Notes under the pieces: model-generated
Told to the model about the DNA's origin: nothing
What the model saw: only the letters and a program-made list of their open reading frames with translations
Database searches by the model: none
In this document: piece after piece, positions 1 to 8,413 of the stretch
How positions within the stretch are numbered: the first letter of the stretch is position 1
Layout: every line of letters begins with the position of its first letter
Translations under genes and position numbers: made by a program
Assembly (NCBI GenBank): GCA_903929195.1
Contig: CAIYTT010000115.1
Location: 1-40,321 of the forward strand
From: an uncultured Bacteroidota bacterium
GTDB lineage: Bacteria > Bacteroidota > Bacteroidia > Chitinophagales > Chitinophagaceae
DNA: 40,321 nt
Reading direction: 5' to 3'

Positions 1-24
1 AATCCATTTTAATTATAATAAGTT

Positions 25-119
25 TTTGTTTATGAAAACACCAACAAAGCGAATGTAAAGATAAAAAACTTAGCTATTTTGGATTATGATGTTGTTTGTT
101 GGTGAAAACACCAACAAAG
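25..119. repeat. Two copies of a REP-like palindromic element
   Basis: The unit at 95-119 is a perfect hairpin: TTTGTTGGTG (95-104), loop AAAA, CACCAACAAA (109-118). A second copy at 25-49 differs at only two of 25 positions (31-32 read TA instead of GG), which breaks two stem pairs. The copies are 70 bases apart, start to start. The sequence shows the palindrome and its duplication directly. That it belongs to a dispersed family of repetitive extragenic palindromes is inference, because no further copies lie in this window. Confidence 0.75.
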
Positions 120-339
120 GCACAAATGGGCGTGGCAAACTCGTTTCTTGAAAAACTCCCGGTTTGTATCCGGAATTCAAGTTACTACTGCTAAATTGGT
201 AAATCGCTAAGAATTTAATTACTTTCATTTAGCTTTGTCAAGTAAATGCCTTTGGAAAAGGAGTTCATTCTTACTTCCTGATTCCCTGTGGAAAATCCAG
301 AAGAACGGTACTTTAATGTAGAGGGTGGTTATATTATTA

Positions 340-373
340 GTTCGCGATGCCCGTGTTGCGGAACATTGCGAAC
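340..373. repeat. GC-rich hairpin upstream of the carbonic anhydrase gene
   Basis: A ten-pair stem joins GTTCGCGATG (340-349) to CATTGCGAAC (364-373). It has one G-T pair (346/367) that becomes a G-U wobble in RNA. Within the 14-base loop, CCG (351-353) can pair with CGG (359-361). The wobble suits a structure selected as RNA better than a DNA operator, but that is inference. No run of T follows, so it is not a classic intrinsic terminator. Confidence 0.55.
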
Positions 374-470
374 AACGTTAGCTATTTAATGAATGTATGA
401 GTATAAACACTACCATTACTTACTTTTCCACTTTCAGGCAAAGTATTAGTAACTTTACACTAAAAAGAAT

Positions 471-983
471 ATGCAAGTTATTTTACCAATAAAAGGTATA
501 TACCCACAAATAACGGAAAGTTGTTTTATAGCACCCAATGCAACGATTATAGGAGATGTAATTATGGGTGAGGAATGTAGTATATGGTTTAATGCTGTAG
601 TGAGGGGCGATGTGAATAGTATAAGGATGGGAAATAAAGTAAATGTGCAAGATGGGGCTTGCATACATTGCACCTATCAAAAAACGACTGTTGAATTAGG
701 CAATAATGTATCTATAGGGCATAATGCAATAGTACATGGCTGTAAAATAGCCAATAATGTATTAATAGGTATGGGGGCTATAATAATGGACAATGCAGAA
801 ATAGGGGAGAATAGTATTATTGCTGCCGGTGCCGTAGTGCTGGAGGGTACCAAAGTGCCTGCCGGTAGTATTTATGCCGGTGTGCCTGCAAAAAAAATTA
901 AAGATATAAGTATCGAATTACAAGAAGGAGAAATACAAAGAATTGCAAATAATTACTTGATGTATAGCTCTTGGTTAAAGTAG
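471..983 (+). CDS. Gamma carbonic anhydrase family protein
   Basis: This 170-residue protein has the left-handed beta-helix hexapeptide pattern throughout (repeated I-G-x-x-x and V/A-x-x-G units). It carries the family signature around QDGACIHC, IGHNAIVHGC and LIGMGAIIMD. The metal-binding histidines expected for the Cam/YrdA family are H66, H84 and H89. Members are trimeric, bind zinc or iron, and some hydrate CO2 reversibly, but many YrdA-type members have no demonstrated activity, so the substrate is uncertain. The length is normal for the short bacterial subgroup. The ATG at 471 opens the family's usual N-terminus. A weak -7-like TAACTTTA lies at 450-457. The gene appears monocistronic. 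Confidence 0.93.
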   Translation: MQVILPIKGIYPQITESCFIAPNATIIGDVIMGEECSIWFNAVVRGDVNSIRMGNKVNVQDGACIHCTYQKTTVELGNNVSIGHNAIVHGCKIANNVLIGMGAIIMDNAEIGENSIIAAGAVVLEGTKVPAGSIYAGVPAKKIKDISIELQEGEIQRIANNYLMYSSWLK

Positions 984-1065
984 AAATATAAGATATGCGA
1001 AAAAGATATTTTTCAAAAAACTTTTATTTTATTTTAGAAAGTTATGGTTTTCTAAAAATCCCTAT

Positions 1066-1073
1066 TATATTTG
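1066..1073 (+). promoter_or_regulatory. Candidate -7 box for the first barrel gene
   Basis: TATATTTG matches the Bacteroidota -7 consensus TAnnTTTG. Nineteen bases upstream lies TATG (1043-1046), an imperfect -33 element. The leader to the ATG at 1102 would be about 20-25 bases. Confidence 0.45.
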
Positions 1074-1101
1074 CAAGTCTAAAATAATAAATACACACTG
1101 T

Positions 1102-1821
1102 ATGAAAAAACTGATTCTCGCTTTTTTATTCGCGGGTACGATTGTAGCAGCAAATGCTCAAGAACCAAAAAGTCTATTGGTTTATGGAGATCTTAACTTA
1201 AATACAGTTAGAGATTCCAACTTAAATAAAGATACTCATTGGGATGCTACTTTTGGAGTAGGTTATCAATTTAATCAACATTGGACTTTAGGAGGTAACA
1301 TTAGTTGGGGACAAGAAGCCAAAAAAGACAGTGCAGGCATTAAAAATACAGATAATTTGTATAGAATAGGTCCTTTCGCTCGTTACTCTCATTATTTTAA
1401 CAGAGGCGAAATATTTTTCTGGTATGCACAGTTAGATTTCTTGTATCAAGGTGGTTACCATACACACGAGGGCGACCCTGCTACTAACAAACACACAGGT
1501 ATCTATACAGGTATTTATCCGGGTTTAGGTATTAATATTTGTAAAGGTCTTTGTATTAATTTTTCTGTTGGTGGTCTTAATTATGCTACCGATAAATCTC
1601 AAAATGCGAATGTTGTTTACAGTACTAACGCATTCAACTTTACATTCGGACATACCATGAACATTGGAATAAGCAAAAATTTCAATACAGGACATAAAAT
1701 GCATGCAAGCCACGAGCCGGGTGATGAAATTAATCACAGAAAATTAGACAGATTGGATGATGAGGATGATGCAGCACCCAAACCAAAAAGAAAAGAAAGA
1801 AACAGAGATGAAGACGAATAA
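1102..1821 (+). CDS. Outer-membrane beta-barrel protein, tandem paralogue 1
   Basis: A 239-residue exported protein. Residues 1-20 are a clear signal peptide ending in ANAQ. The mature part has alternating glycine/aromatic strands such as GVGYQFNQHWTLGGNISW and FARYSHYFN, as in small porin-like barrels (OmpW/outer-membrane-beta-barrel type). The barrel is followed by a charged C-terminal tail from about residue 210 (HRKLDRLDDEDD, then lysine/arginine-rich, ending RNRDEDE). The next gene encodes a paralogue with the same architecture and the same tail pattern, so this is a local duplication. No ligand or function can be assigned. The charged end is unusual because barrels normally end in an aromatic residue recognised by the BAM machinery. 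Confidence 0.85.
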   Translation: MKKLILAFLFAGTIVAANAQEPKSLLVYGDLNLNTVRDSNLNKDTHWDATFGVGYQFNQHWTLGGNISWGQEAKKDSAGIKNTDNLYRIGPFARYSHYFNRGEIFFWYAQLDFLYQGGYHTHEGDPATNKHTGIYTGIYPGLGINICKGLCINFSVGGLNYATDKSQNANVVYSTNAFNFTFGHTMNIGISKNFNTGHKMHASHEPGDEINHRKLDRLDDEDDAAPKPKRKERNRDEDE

Positions 1822-1829
1822 ATAATTTT

Positions 1830-1872
1830 AAAGGGAGTAGCTACTAAGCAATATTAAGTAGCTATTCCCTTT
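1830..1872 (+). terminator. Intrinsic terminator after barrel gene 1
   Basis: Arms 1830-1845 and 1857-1872 pair over 16 positions with one G-U wobble. They start nine bases after the stop codon. The T content after the stem is modest, so it may act partly as an mRNA 3'-end stabiliser. Confidence 0.6.
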
Positions 1873-1897
1873 GTAAAATATTTTATCTTTCTGCTTC

Positions 1898-1927
1898 TTG
1901 CATTTGTAGAAATTGTGAATAACTTTG
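1898..1927 (+). promoter_or_regulatory. Candidate promoter of barrel gene 2
   Basis: TTG (1898-1900), a 19-base spacer and TAACTTTG (1920-1927) match the Bacteroidota -33/-7 consensus with the standard spacing. The untranslated leader to the ATG at 2020 would be about 85 bases. This supports independent transcription of the two paralogues. Confidence 0.5.
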
Positions 1928-2019
1928 CACTGATTTAATACTAAACAAAACGGCTAATAAAAGTTATAAATATTAGTTTACTTTTAAAGCTTAAAAATTA
2001 AAAACAATTTACTTTAAAG

Positions 2020-2745
2020 ATGAAAAAAATTATTTTATCTATTTTATTTGCAGGTAGTCTTTCTGCTTCTTTTGCACAGTTGGATTGTGCAAAATCATGT
2101 GATAACTGGTTGGTTTACGGTAATGCCGGTTTTGATAACGCCAGCAATAATGGTGGTAACAATACACAATCTGTAATATCTTTTAATCCGGGTATCGGGT
2201 ATAATTTATCAAACAGATTTACTGTAGGTTTACAAGGTGGCTACACTGGTACATTTTTGCAAAATAAAGGTGCAAAACTTACTACTAATTTAAGTTCAGA
2301 GATGAATAATGTAGGTTTATTTTTCAGACATACTTGTTGTGCAGGAAAAACATTTTTCTTCTTTAGCCAAATAAATGCAGGTTATGCCACAGCAACTAAC
2401 GACTCGCTTGTAGGTACCGGTTTTATGATTAATTATACACCGTCTTTAGGTATTAATGTAGCACATGGTTTCGCATTAACTTTAAACATAGGTGGTATTA
2501 GTTATTCTTCATTAAACTACAGTAATAACTTAGGTGTTTCTAATCATATTAATGTAAACATTGGTCAATCTATACAAGTTGGTATTGAAAAATCTTTTTG
2601 TTGCCCAATGCACCGTACATGTGCTCCAAAACATTTAAGTGGTGGCAATGAAGTGTTTCATAGAGATTTAGAGAAATTAGATAACGAAGACGAAATTGCA
2701 CCAAAATCAAGCAAAAAATTTAAAAATAGAGACGAAGAAGAATAG
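2020..2745 (+). CDS. Outer-membrane beta-barrel protein, tandem paralogue 2
   Basis: A 241-residue paralogue of the preceding protein. Residues 1-19 form a signal peptide ending in SFAQ. The mature protein starts with a cysteine-containing segment (LDCAKSCDNW) and has further cysteines at FRHTCCAG and FCCPMHRTC. The upstream copy has few cysteines, so this copy may be stabilised by disulphides. Barrel-type strands follow (ISFNPGIGYNLSNRFTVGLQGGY). The charged tail FHRDLEKLDNEDE, then KSSKKFKNRDEEE, mirrors the tail of paralogue 1. It has its own promoter-like sequence and is followed by a very strong terminator. No specific function can be given. Confidence 0.85.
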   Translation: MKKIILSILFAGSLSASFAQLDCAKSCDNWLVYGNAGFDNASNNGGNNTQSVISFNPGIGYNLSNRFTVGLQGGYTGTFLQNKGAKLTTNLSSEMNNVGLFFRHTCCAGKTFFFFSQINAGYATATNDSLVGTGFMINYTPSLGINVAHGFALTLNIGGISYSSLNYSNNLGVSNHINVNIGQSIQVGIEKSFCCPMHRTCAPKHLSGGNEVFHRDLEKLDNEDEIAPKSSKKFKNRDEEE

Positions 2746-2763
2746 TATTATTCTGTCTTATAA

Positions 2764-2811
2764 AAAATTAAAAATCCCGTTCCATATTTTTGGAACGGGA
2801 TTTTTAATTTT
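2764..2811 (+). terminator. Strong, nearly symmetrical intrinsic terminator
   Basis: A perfect 21-bp stem (2764-2784 with 2791-2811) has a six-base loop TATTTT. The GC-rich core TCCCGTTCCA is flanked by A-runs on one side and T-runs on the other, so it should terminate in either direction. It lies about 20 bases after the stop of barrel gene 2. Confidence 0.9.
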
Positions 2812-3253
2812 AAGAGTGTTTGTATAATAAGAATATATGGCCAAACATCTGTATCAAAAAAAGTAGCTTCGTAGTACGGTATGTTCCGCAGGAAACTCGT
2901 ATTGAAAATAAAATTCCTTCCCCAGAGTCATTCACCTTGACCAAGCAGAATTAAAGAATACATTCTCAAATTGTACTGCTATTCTATCTTTGAGTAAAAG
3001 AAATATAAGAATAACAGAACCTTATTCAATAAAAAATCTAAATAAACATATTACATTGCAATTTACTGTAAATTCTATTTTCAATTTTAAAAAAAGCAAC
3101 TATTATTTGTCCTCTAAAGGCTTATGTATTATATAAATTTATTATTTAAACGCAAAAAATCATAATAAGATAACATTGTAATAATATTAGAGTCATTACT
3201 TTGTAACTTTATTTAAATGCGGAAATAATTTACTCTATATAAAATATAATTTC
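2812..3253. other. Gene-free stretch upstream of the adhesin-like gene
   Basis: About 440 AT-rich bases with no supportable gene on either strand. Bases 2860-2960 are less AT-rich than the rest and could be a decayed sequence, but no frame gives a recognisable peptide. Close to the next gene, TTACTTTG (3196-3203) is an imperfect -7 box without a well-spaced -33. I see no other feature. Confidence 0.6.
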
Positions 3254-6200
3254 ATGAGAAGATTTTTTTATACTATTAAGTTTACAATTTTAGTTGCTTT
3301 TCTTCTTACTTTCACTATTAACAAGGGTGTTTGCCAGTTGGTAGTAAATCCCAATCAAACGGCAGCAGTATTAGCTAATACATTAGCAGGTCCGGGTACA
3401 ACAATATTATCCCCTACTTTAACCTGTTTAGGTGCTGCCAATGGTACCTTTACCTCTACTGGTACTTTATTAGCTATGACTGGTGGTATTGTTTTAACAA
3501 CAGGTCATGCATCTGCTTGTGCTGGTGCAGAACCACCTTTGGTAAGTTTTAATGACGGTACGGCAGGCGACCCGGCAATGACTCCATTTTTACCGGCAGG
3601 TACTGCTACAGTTGATGCGTGTATTCTTGAATTTGATGTGGTAGCTAAAAGTGATACCATTGGATTTAATTATCAATTCGGCTCAGAGGAATATAGAAAT
3701 GCAGTTTGTAGCAGATATACAGATGTTTTTGCATTTTTTATTTCCGGTCCGGGTATTGTTGGTGCTGTTAATATGGCACTTATACCCGGTACTACCATAC
3801 CTGTTGAAATAAATAGTATCAATAATGGTGGCTTAGGTACAATTGGTGGTTGTGCACATATTAATTGCACCAGCTTAGGGGCGGGTTCTCCTTTTACTGC
3901 TTATTATTTAGATAATACAGGCGGTGCCACTCTTACTTATCGCGGATATACAACAAAATTAAGGGCATATCATTCTGTTACCCCTTGTGATACTTATCAT
4001 TTAAAATTATCGATAGTAGATGCCGGAAACTGGCAATATGATTCGGGTGTATTTTTAGAAGCCAATAGTTTAAAAACAAGTAGCTATCATTTCGACCATC
4101 TTGATTCTGTTGGTGCTACCATAAATGCATTGCCACATAGTATTGTAAAAGGTTGCAACCCTGCAACAATTGAGGTTGTAGCATCGCAAGCACCAACAAC
4201 AGGGCAAACATTATATATTACTTATGGAGGAACGGCCGTACATGGCACTGACTATACCGGCCCGGACAGTGTTCTTATGCCGCCTACAGATACAAGTATC
4301 ACATTCAATATTACCGGCTTACCTACACCACCGGCAGGCACTAAAACGATTACTGCCTATCTACACGGTGTTTGTGGTATAATAGACAGTATGAATCTAA
4401 ATGTTATAGATACCCCATCGGCACTTATACTTACACCCGATACTTCCGTTTGTTCGGCATCGGTATTAATAAGAGTTAACGGTACAGCAGGGCTAAGTTA
4501 TTTATGGACACCTGCAACCGGATTGAGCAGTGCCACAGTACAACAGCCTACAGCTACCCCTTTGGTAACTACCACCTACACTATGACGGCTACATTGCCT
4601 AATTCAGGTTGCCCACCTATTGTCCGTGCTGTTACAATATCTATTGGCACGGTAGGTGTAGGAATGATTACGCCGGACACTTCAATATGTAATAGTGGCG
4701 ATTCTGTTCATTTACGCGTAAGTGGCTCTGCGACACAAACCTATTCTTGGAACCCGATAGTAAATTTAAACAATCCAAATATACAAGACCCTACTGCATT
4801 TCCATCTGTTACAACAACCTATACGGTAACCGCTTCTTTGCCCGGTTCGGGCTGCGAACCGGCTAGCGTAAGCGTAACCATTACTGTTGTAAATCCATCC
4901 GATTCTATACTTACACCCGATACTACTATCTGTAATGGTGCATCTTTTACAATAAGAACATCAGGAACTCCCGGATTATCATATACTTGGACACCTGCAA
5001 GCGGATTAAGTAGCACAACTTCGCCCGACCCTGTTGCCAACCCAACGGTTACTACCAATTATATTTTAACAGCAACAATTGGTTCATGCCCACCTATTAT
5101 AAAACATATATTAGTAACTTTAGATAGCTTTAATTTTACATTACTTACTCCGGATACCTCTATTTGTTCCGGTCAATCGGTTAACTTAAGAATAAACGGT
5201 TCGGATACATTACATTATTTATGGTCGCCAAGTACTTGGCTTAATTCAAGCACAATTAAAAATCCAATTGCTACACCGCCATCTACTACAAGTTACGTTG
5301 TTACCGCCAGTTCTGCCAATGGTTGTGTAATAAGTAAAACTATTGGCATTTCCGTTGTAAATGTTGTGGGAGATATTATAACACCCGATACAGCAATATG
5401 TATTGGACAATCAGTACAAATAATAGCAACCGGCAATATAACTTATGCTTATCAATGGATACCTACAGCCGGAATAGCTGCATCTACTACATTAGCACCA
5501 CTAATAACACCCGATACGTCTGCTAAGTATTATGTATTTGTAACTGTGCCGGGTTGTTCGGGTATTTTAGATTCAATCTATATAGATGTGCAGCCGTATC
5601 CTACTGTTTATATTGGCGGCAATAGGTCTTTATGCCAATATGATACCATACATATTTTGCCTACAGTAAGCCCAGGTTGGTACGAACATTATATCTATTC
5701 TTGGACGCCAATAACAAATTTAGATAACCCGAGTGCTGCAACAGTTGCATTTACAGCCGGCGACAGTACCGAATTAGTTTTAGCAGTTACTACTTCTGCA
5801 CATTGCACCGGTAAAGATTCGGCATTAATAATAGTACATCCGGGTAATTTTATACAAATTGATACAGACAGAAATATTTGCCCCGGTGATTCTGTACAAT
5901 TAATTGCCTCCGGTGCGGCAAGCTATACATGGATGCCGGGTATGTATTTAAGCGACCCACATGCTTCAAATCCTTGGGTACATGCTGTTACTTCTATTGA
6001 CTATACACTTTTAGGCATTAGTAATTTTGGTTGTAGAGATACCGTAAATGTGAGTGTTAACATACATCCTCAAGCTTTAATTTATCTACCTGATTCAGTA
6101 CTGATTTATCCCGGAGAAACCTATCAAATTGAACCGCAAACCAATTGTACGTGGTTTACATGGTTTCCTTCTTATGGCTTAAACAATAGATATATTTCAG

Positions 6201-6577
6201 ACCCGGTTGACAGTGCCGGTGTAAGTATGAAATATGTTGTAAAAGCAGGTACAGAATGGGGATGTTCTACAACAGATTCAATAACGATATATGTTGCTGA
6301 TGATGCAGTAATTAATATTCCCAATGCATTTACTCCCGGTACAGGTGTAAATAATATATTTAAGATAAATAAGAGAGGTATTGCTTCTCTAAATTATTTA
6401 AGAATTTACAATAGATGGGGTAATTTAGTGTTTGAAACGAATGATATAAATGCAGGCTGGGATGGTACATATAATGGAAAACCACAACCTTTTGATGTAT
6501 ATGTATATGTTGTAGAGGCAGTAACTGTGGGTGGAAAAGTGTTTAATAGAAAAGGGAATTTAACACTATTAAGATAA
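3254..6577 (+). CDS. Secreted adhesin-like protein: choice-of-anchor L domain, eight Ig/PKD-like repeats, T9SS type B sorting domain
   Basis: A 1107-residue secreted protein. Residues 1-28 are a signal peptide ending near GVCQ. Residues about 30-290 match the choice-of-anchor L domain (LSPTLTCLGAANGTF, GIVLTTG, FQFGSEEYRN-like YQFGSEEYRN, VFAFFISGPG). Residues about 295-385 resemble a Calx-beta-like unit (GGTAVHGTDYTGP). From about 390 to 1013 there are eight repeats of roughly 78 residues. Each starts with a variant of TPDTSIC, has a Y-x-W-x-P core and ends in a T-x-Y-x-V-T/A strand plus a second cysteine; the last three are more diverged. Residues about 1014-1107 are the gliding-motility-associated/CHU_C domain (NIPNAFTPG, IYNRWGNLVFET, WDGTYNGKP), which directs secretion through the type IX system. 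Likely cell-surface or released, with an adhesion or matrix role (inferred). Monocistronic. Confidence 0.92.
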   Translation: MRRFFYTIKFTILVAFLLTFTINKGVCQLVVNPNQTAAVLANTLAGPGTTILSPTLTCLGAANGTFTSTGTLLAMTGGIVLTTGHASACAGAEPPLVSFNDGTAGDPAMTPFLPAGTATVDACILEFDVVAKSDTIGFNYQFGSEEYRNAVCSRYTDVFAFFISGPGIVGAVNMALIPGTTIPVEINSINNGGLGTIGGCAHINCTSLGAGSPFTAYYLDNTGGATLTYRGYTTKLRAYHSVTPCDTYHLKLSIVDAGNWQYDSGVFLEANSLKTSSYHFDHLDSVGATINALPHSIVKGCNPATIEVVASQAPTTGQTLYITYGGTAVHGTDYTGPDSVLMPPTDTSITFNITGLPTPPAGTKTITAYLHGVCGIIDSMNLNVIDTPSALILTPDTSVCSASVLIRVNGTAGLSYLWTPATGLSSATVQQPTATPLVTTTYTMTATLPNSGCPPIVRAVTISIGTVGVGMITPDTSICNSGDSVHLRVSGSATQTYSWNPIVNLNNPNIQDPTAFPSVTTTYTVTASLPGSGCEPASVSVTITVVNPSDSILTPDTTICNGASFTIRTSGTPGLSYTWTPASGLSSTTSPDPVANPTVTTNYILTATIGSCPPIIKHILVTLDSFNFTLLTPDTSICSGQSVNLRINGSDTLHYLWSPSTWLNSSTIKNPIATPPSTTSYVVTASSANGCVISKTIGISVVNVVGDIITPDTAICIGQSVQIIATGNITYAYQWIPTAGIAASTTLAPLITPDTSAKYYVFVTVPGCSGILDSIYIDVQPYPTVYIGGNRSLCQYDTIHILPTVSPGWYEHYIYSWTPITNLDNPSAATVAFTAGDSTELVLAVTTSAHCTGKDSALIIVHPGNFIQIDTDRNICPGDSVQLIASGAASYTWMPGMYLSDPHASNPWVHAVTSIDYTLLGISNFGCRDTVNVSVNIHPQALIYLPDSVLIYPGETYQIEPQTNCTWFTWFPSYGLNNRYISDPVDSAGVSMKYVVKAGTEWGCSTTDSITIYVADDAVINIPNAFTPGTGVNNIFKINKRGIASLNYLRIYNRWGNLVFETNDINAGWDGTYNGKPQPFDVYVYVVEAVTVGGKVFNRKGNLTLLR

Positions 6578-6604
6578 ATTATTAATATTAACAGCTTTTT
6601 TAGG

Positions 6605-6639
6605 AAAAGCAAAATCTAAAAGCAATAGATTTTGCTTTT
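6605..6639 (+). terminator. Intrinsic terminator after the adhesin-like gene
   Basis: A perfect 14-bp stem (6605-6618 with 6626-6639) has a seven-base loop. The descending arm ends in TTTT, and TTTT recurs after one G. It lies 27 bases after the stop codon. Confidence 0.85.
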
Positions 6640-6712
6640 GTTTTATAGAGATTTAGGTCAACAATTATTTGTTAATAATTTTTGTAATTTAATTTTATAA
6701 CTTGTATTGTAT

Positions 6713-6720
6713 TATTTTTG
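6713..6720 (+). promoter_or_regulatory. Candidate -7 box for lptE
   Basis: TATTTTTG matches TAnnTTTG and lies only nine bases before the ATG at 6730. No good TTG is found 19 bases upstream. If it is used, the lptE transcript would have almost no leader. Confidence 0.3.
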
Positions 6721-6729
6721 TTTGCAATT

Positions 6730-7236
6730 ATGAGGTTTAAAACTCCTGTATATTTATTACTTACATTATTTTGTTTTACACAGGTAAGCTGTGGTATATA
6801 CAGTCTATCTGGAGCTAACATAGAAGGGAAAAATATTAATATACACCAATTAGATAATAAATCTCGAAATGTTGTACCCAGTTTAAGTTCTACATTAACA
6901 GATAAAGTAAGAAGCCGCATATTATCACAAACAGGCTTATCTCCGGTTAATAAAGAGGATGCTGATTATGATTTTACAGGTGCAATTATTACTTACGAAG
7001 TAACAGTAACAGGGGTACAAAGTGTGCAGGTAGCTACAAAAAACAGGCTAACAATTAGTGTGCAAATTATTTTTAAGAACCGTTTGAATGAAAAAGCTAA
7101 TTTTACACAAACTTTTACGAGATTTTCAGATTTTGATGCAACTCAATCTGTACAAAATGTAGAACCTAAGCTTATTGAAGATATTGGAAACCAGTTGGCA
7201 GATGATATTTTTAATAAGGCTTTTGTAAATTGGTAA
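6730..7236 (+). CDS. lptE: LPS assembly lipoprotein LptE family
   Basis: A lipoprotein of about 168 residues. An N-terminal hydrophobic stretch ends in the lipobox TQVSCG, so it should be lipidated and anchored in the outer membrane. The mature sequence follows the Bacteroidota LptE pattern: CGIYSLSGANI, a variable middle, then LTISVQIIFKNRLNEKANF and a C-terminal amphipathic helix. LptE plugs the LptD barrel that inserts lipopolysaccharide into the outer leaflet. I chose the ATG at 6730, since the frame upstream offers only a TTG at 6718. The downstream TPR gene starts within 12 bases of the stop and secG follows, an order often seen in Bacteroidota (known from the phylum, not provable here). 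Confidence 0.88.
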   Translation: MRFKTPVYLLLTLFCFTQVSCGIYSLSGANIEGKNINIHQLDNKSRNVVPSLSSTLTDKVRSRILSQTGLSPVNKEDADYDFTGAIITYEVTVTGVQSVQVATKNRLTISVQIIFKNRLNEKANFTQTFTRFSDFDATQSVQNVEPKLIEDIGNQLADDIFNKAFVNW

Positions 7237-7247
7237 GCAAAAAATAT

Positions 7248-8411
7248 ATGATAGATTACGCAGCCATACAATTTATAACGGATGTATTGAATAGTCCCGG
7301 TGCAGAAATAAAGGATGATGGCATAGCTATGGAGCAAATTACCAAGTTATACCCTTATTTCTTACCTTCTCGCTATATTTCTGCATTAAAAATGCATAGA
7401 AATGAGCCCTACTCTTTATCTATTAGGGCATTATTGCACGGTTATTATGGCAATTTTGTATTATTAAATAGTTTTTTAGAAGCAACACCCACAGATGAAG
7501 AGATCGTATATAAACCGCTAAAAGGAGATTCGGCATCTAAGATAATACTAGAGTTTTTGAACCAAAAAGAAGTATTACTTACAACAAAGAAAAAAACATT
7601 AGAAATCGGACAACAAAGTACTACGAGCAAAAATGAAGAATACGACCCATTTATAAACGATTTTAATAATTTAAAAAAAGAGAATACAAAAGAGACAATA
7701 CAGGAAAAACCACAACAAACAGTATATATTCAAGAAAAAGAATTTATAAATAACAACTATGAAGATGCTATTATTGAAGAAGTATATGAAACAAAAAATA
7801 TTCCTGAAATACAGCCGAAACAAAATCAGATAGTAGAACAAACAAATGTAATAACAAATAACTTTAAAGAAAAAGCAAAGGCAGAGCGAATGAGAGGGTA
7901 TGAGGAGGATAATGATTTAATAGAACCCTTATACAAAACAGATTATTTTCAGCAACAAGGCATACCTATAACAAACGAACTACCCAAAATAGTACAAGAT
8001 GAGAATACTAATAAACAAAATAGTATTGCTGATGGTACTAAAAATGATGAAGATAAATCTTTAATGGTAGTAATGAGTTTTGCAGAGTGGCTGTTGCACT
8101 TTAAGAAGAAAGAACAGGCTACTGCTGAAGAAATAGAGAGTAAAAAGGCATTAAGGTCTTTATGGCAAAAAGAAAAACTTGCCGCTGCTTTTCAAGAAGA
8201 GAATGATGAAATACCTGAAAATGTATTCGACATGGCAGTCAATTCAATTACGATGGAAGAAGACATGGCAAGCGAGTCTTTGGCTAATATATATATAAAA
8301 CAAGAAAAGTATGACAAGGCAATAGAGATGTATCGCAAATTAAGTTTGTTATATCCCGAAAAAAATCTTTACTTTGCCCGCAAAATTGATGAAATTTTAA
8401 AGGATAGATAA
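7248..8411 (+). CDS. TPR-containing protein of unknown function
   Basis: A cytoplasmic-looking protein of about 387 residues with no signal peptide or membrane segment. Residues 1-80 are a compact predicted helical region (ALKMHRNEPYSLSIRALLHGYYGNF). The middle, about 100-250, is low-complexity and rich in Q, E, K and N. Near residue 275 is the motif MSFAEWLLHFKKK, and the last 45 residues are one TPR-like helical pair (SLANIYIKQEKYDKAIEMYRKLSLLYP). The ATG at 7248 is preferred over a TTG at 7230, which would overlap the lptE stop. Only two bases separate it from secG, so the two are surely co-transcribed. Similar proteins occur between lptE and secG in Bacteroidota; I know of no assigned role. 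Confidence 0.85.
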   Translation: MIDYAAIQFITDVLNSPGAEIKDDGIAMEQITKLYPYFLPSRYISALKMHRNEPYSLSIRALLHGYYGNFVLLNSFLEATPTDEEIVYKPLKGDSASKIILEFLNQKEVLLTTKKKTLEIGQQSTTSKNEEYDPFINDFNNLKKENTKETIQEKPQQTVYIQEKEFINNNYEDAIIEEVYETKNIPEIQPKQNQIVEQTNVITNNFKEKAKAERMRGYEEDNDLIEPLYKTDYFQQQGIPITNELPKIVQDENTNKQNSIADGTKNDEDKSLMVVMSFAEWLLHFKKKEQATAEEIESKKALRSLWQKEKLAAAFQEENDEIPENVFDMAVNSITMEEDMASESLANIYIKQEKYDKAIEMYRKLSLLYPEKNLYFARKIDEILKDR

Positions 8412-8413
8412 TT

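Larger units (their letters stand above)
1..470. other. Gene-free stretch with palindromic elements
   Basis: No convincing coding sequence is visible. The longest ATG frame that is not overlapped by a better gene is a 22-codon one beginning at 126, with no recognisable product. The stretch contains two copies of a 25-base element (25-49 and 95-119), a short inverted repeat at 147-181 (CTTGAA and TTCAAG flanking two CCGG tetramers) and a hairpin at 340-373. Its GC content is locally higher than in the surrounding intergenic DNA. It may be the 3' region of a gene left of the window, a repeat-derived region, or both. Confidence 0.7.

Noticed and set aside
25-119. Possible CRISPR repeat pair
   Set aside because: Only two copies, imperfectly matched, with a 45-base spacer and no further units or cas genes; better explained as palindromic extragenic repeats.
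126-194. Short 22-codon ATG frame in the gene-free start of the window
   Set aside because: Too short, no recognisable peptide, and it crosses an inverted repeat.
360-385. Possible integron attC or recombination core (GTTAGCT, AACGTT)
   Set aside because: The bases do not fit the paired attC core consensus and there is no integrase or cassette structure nearby.
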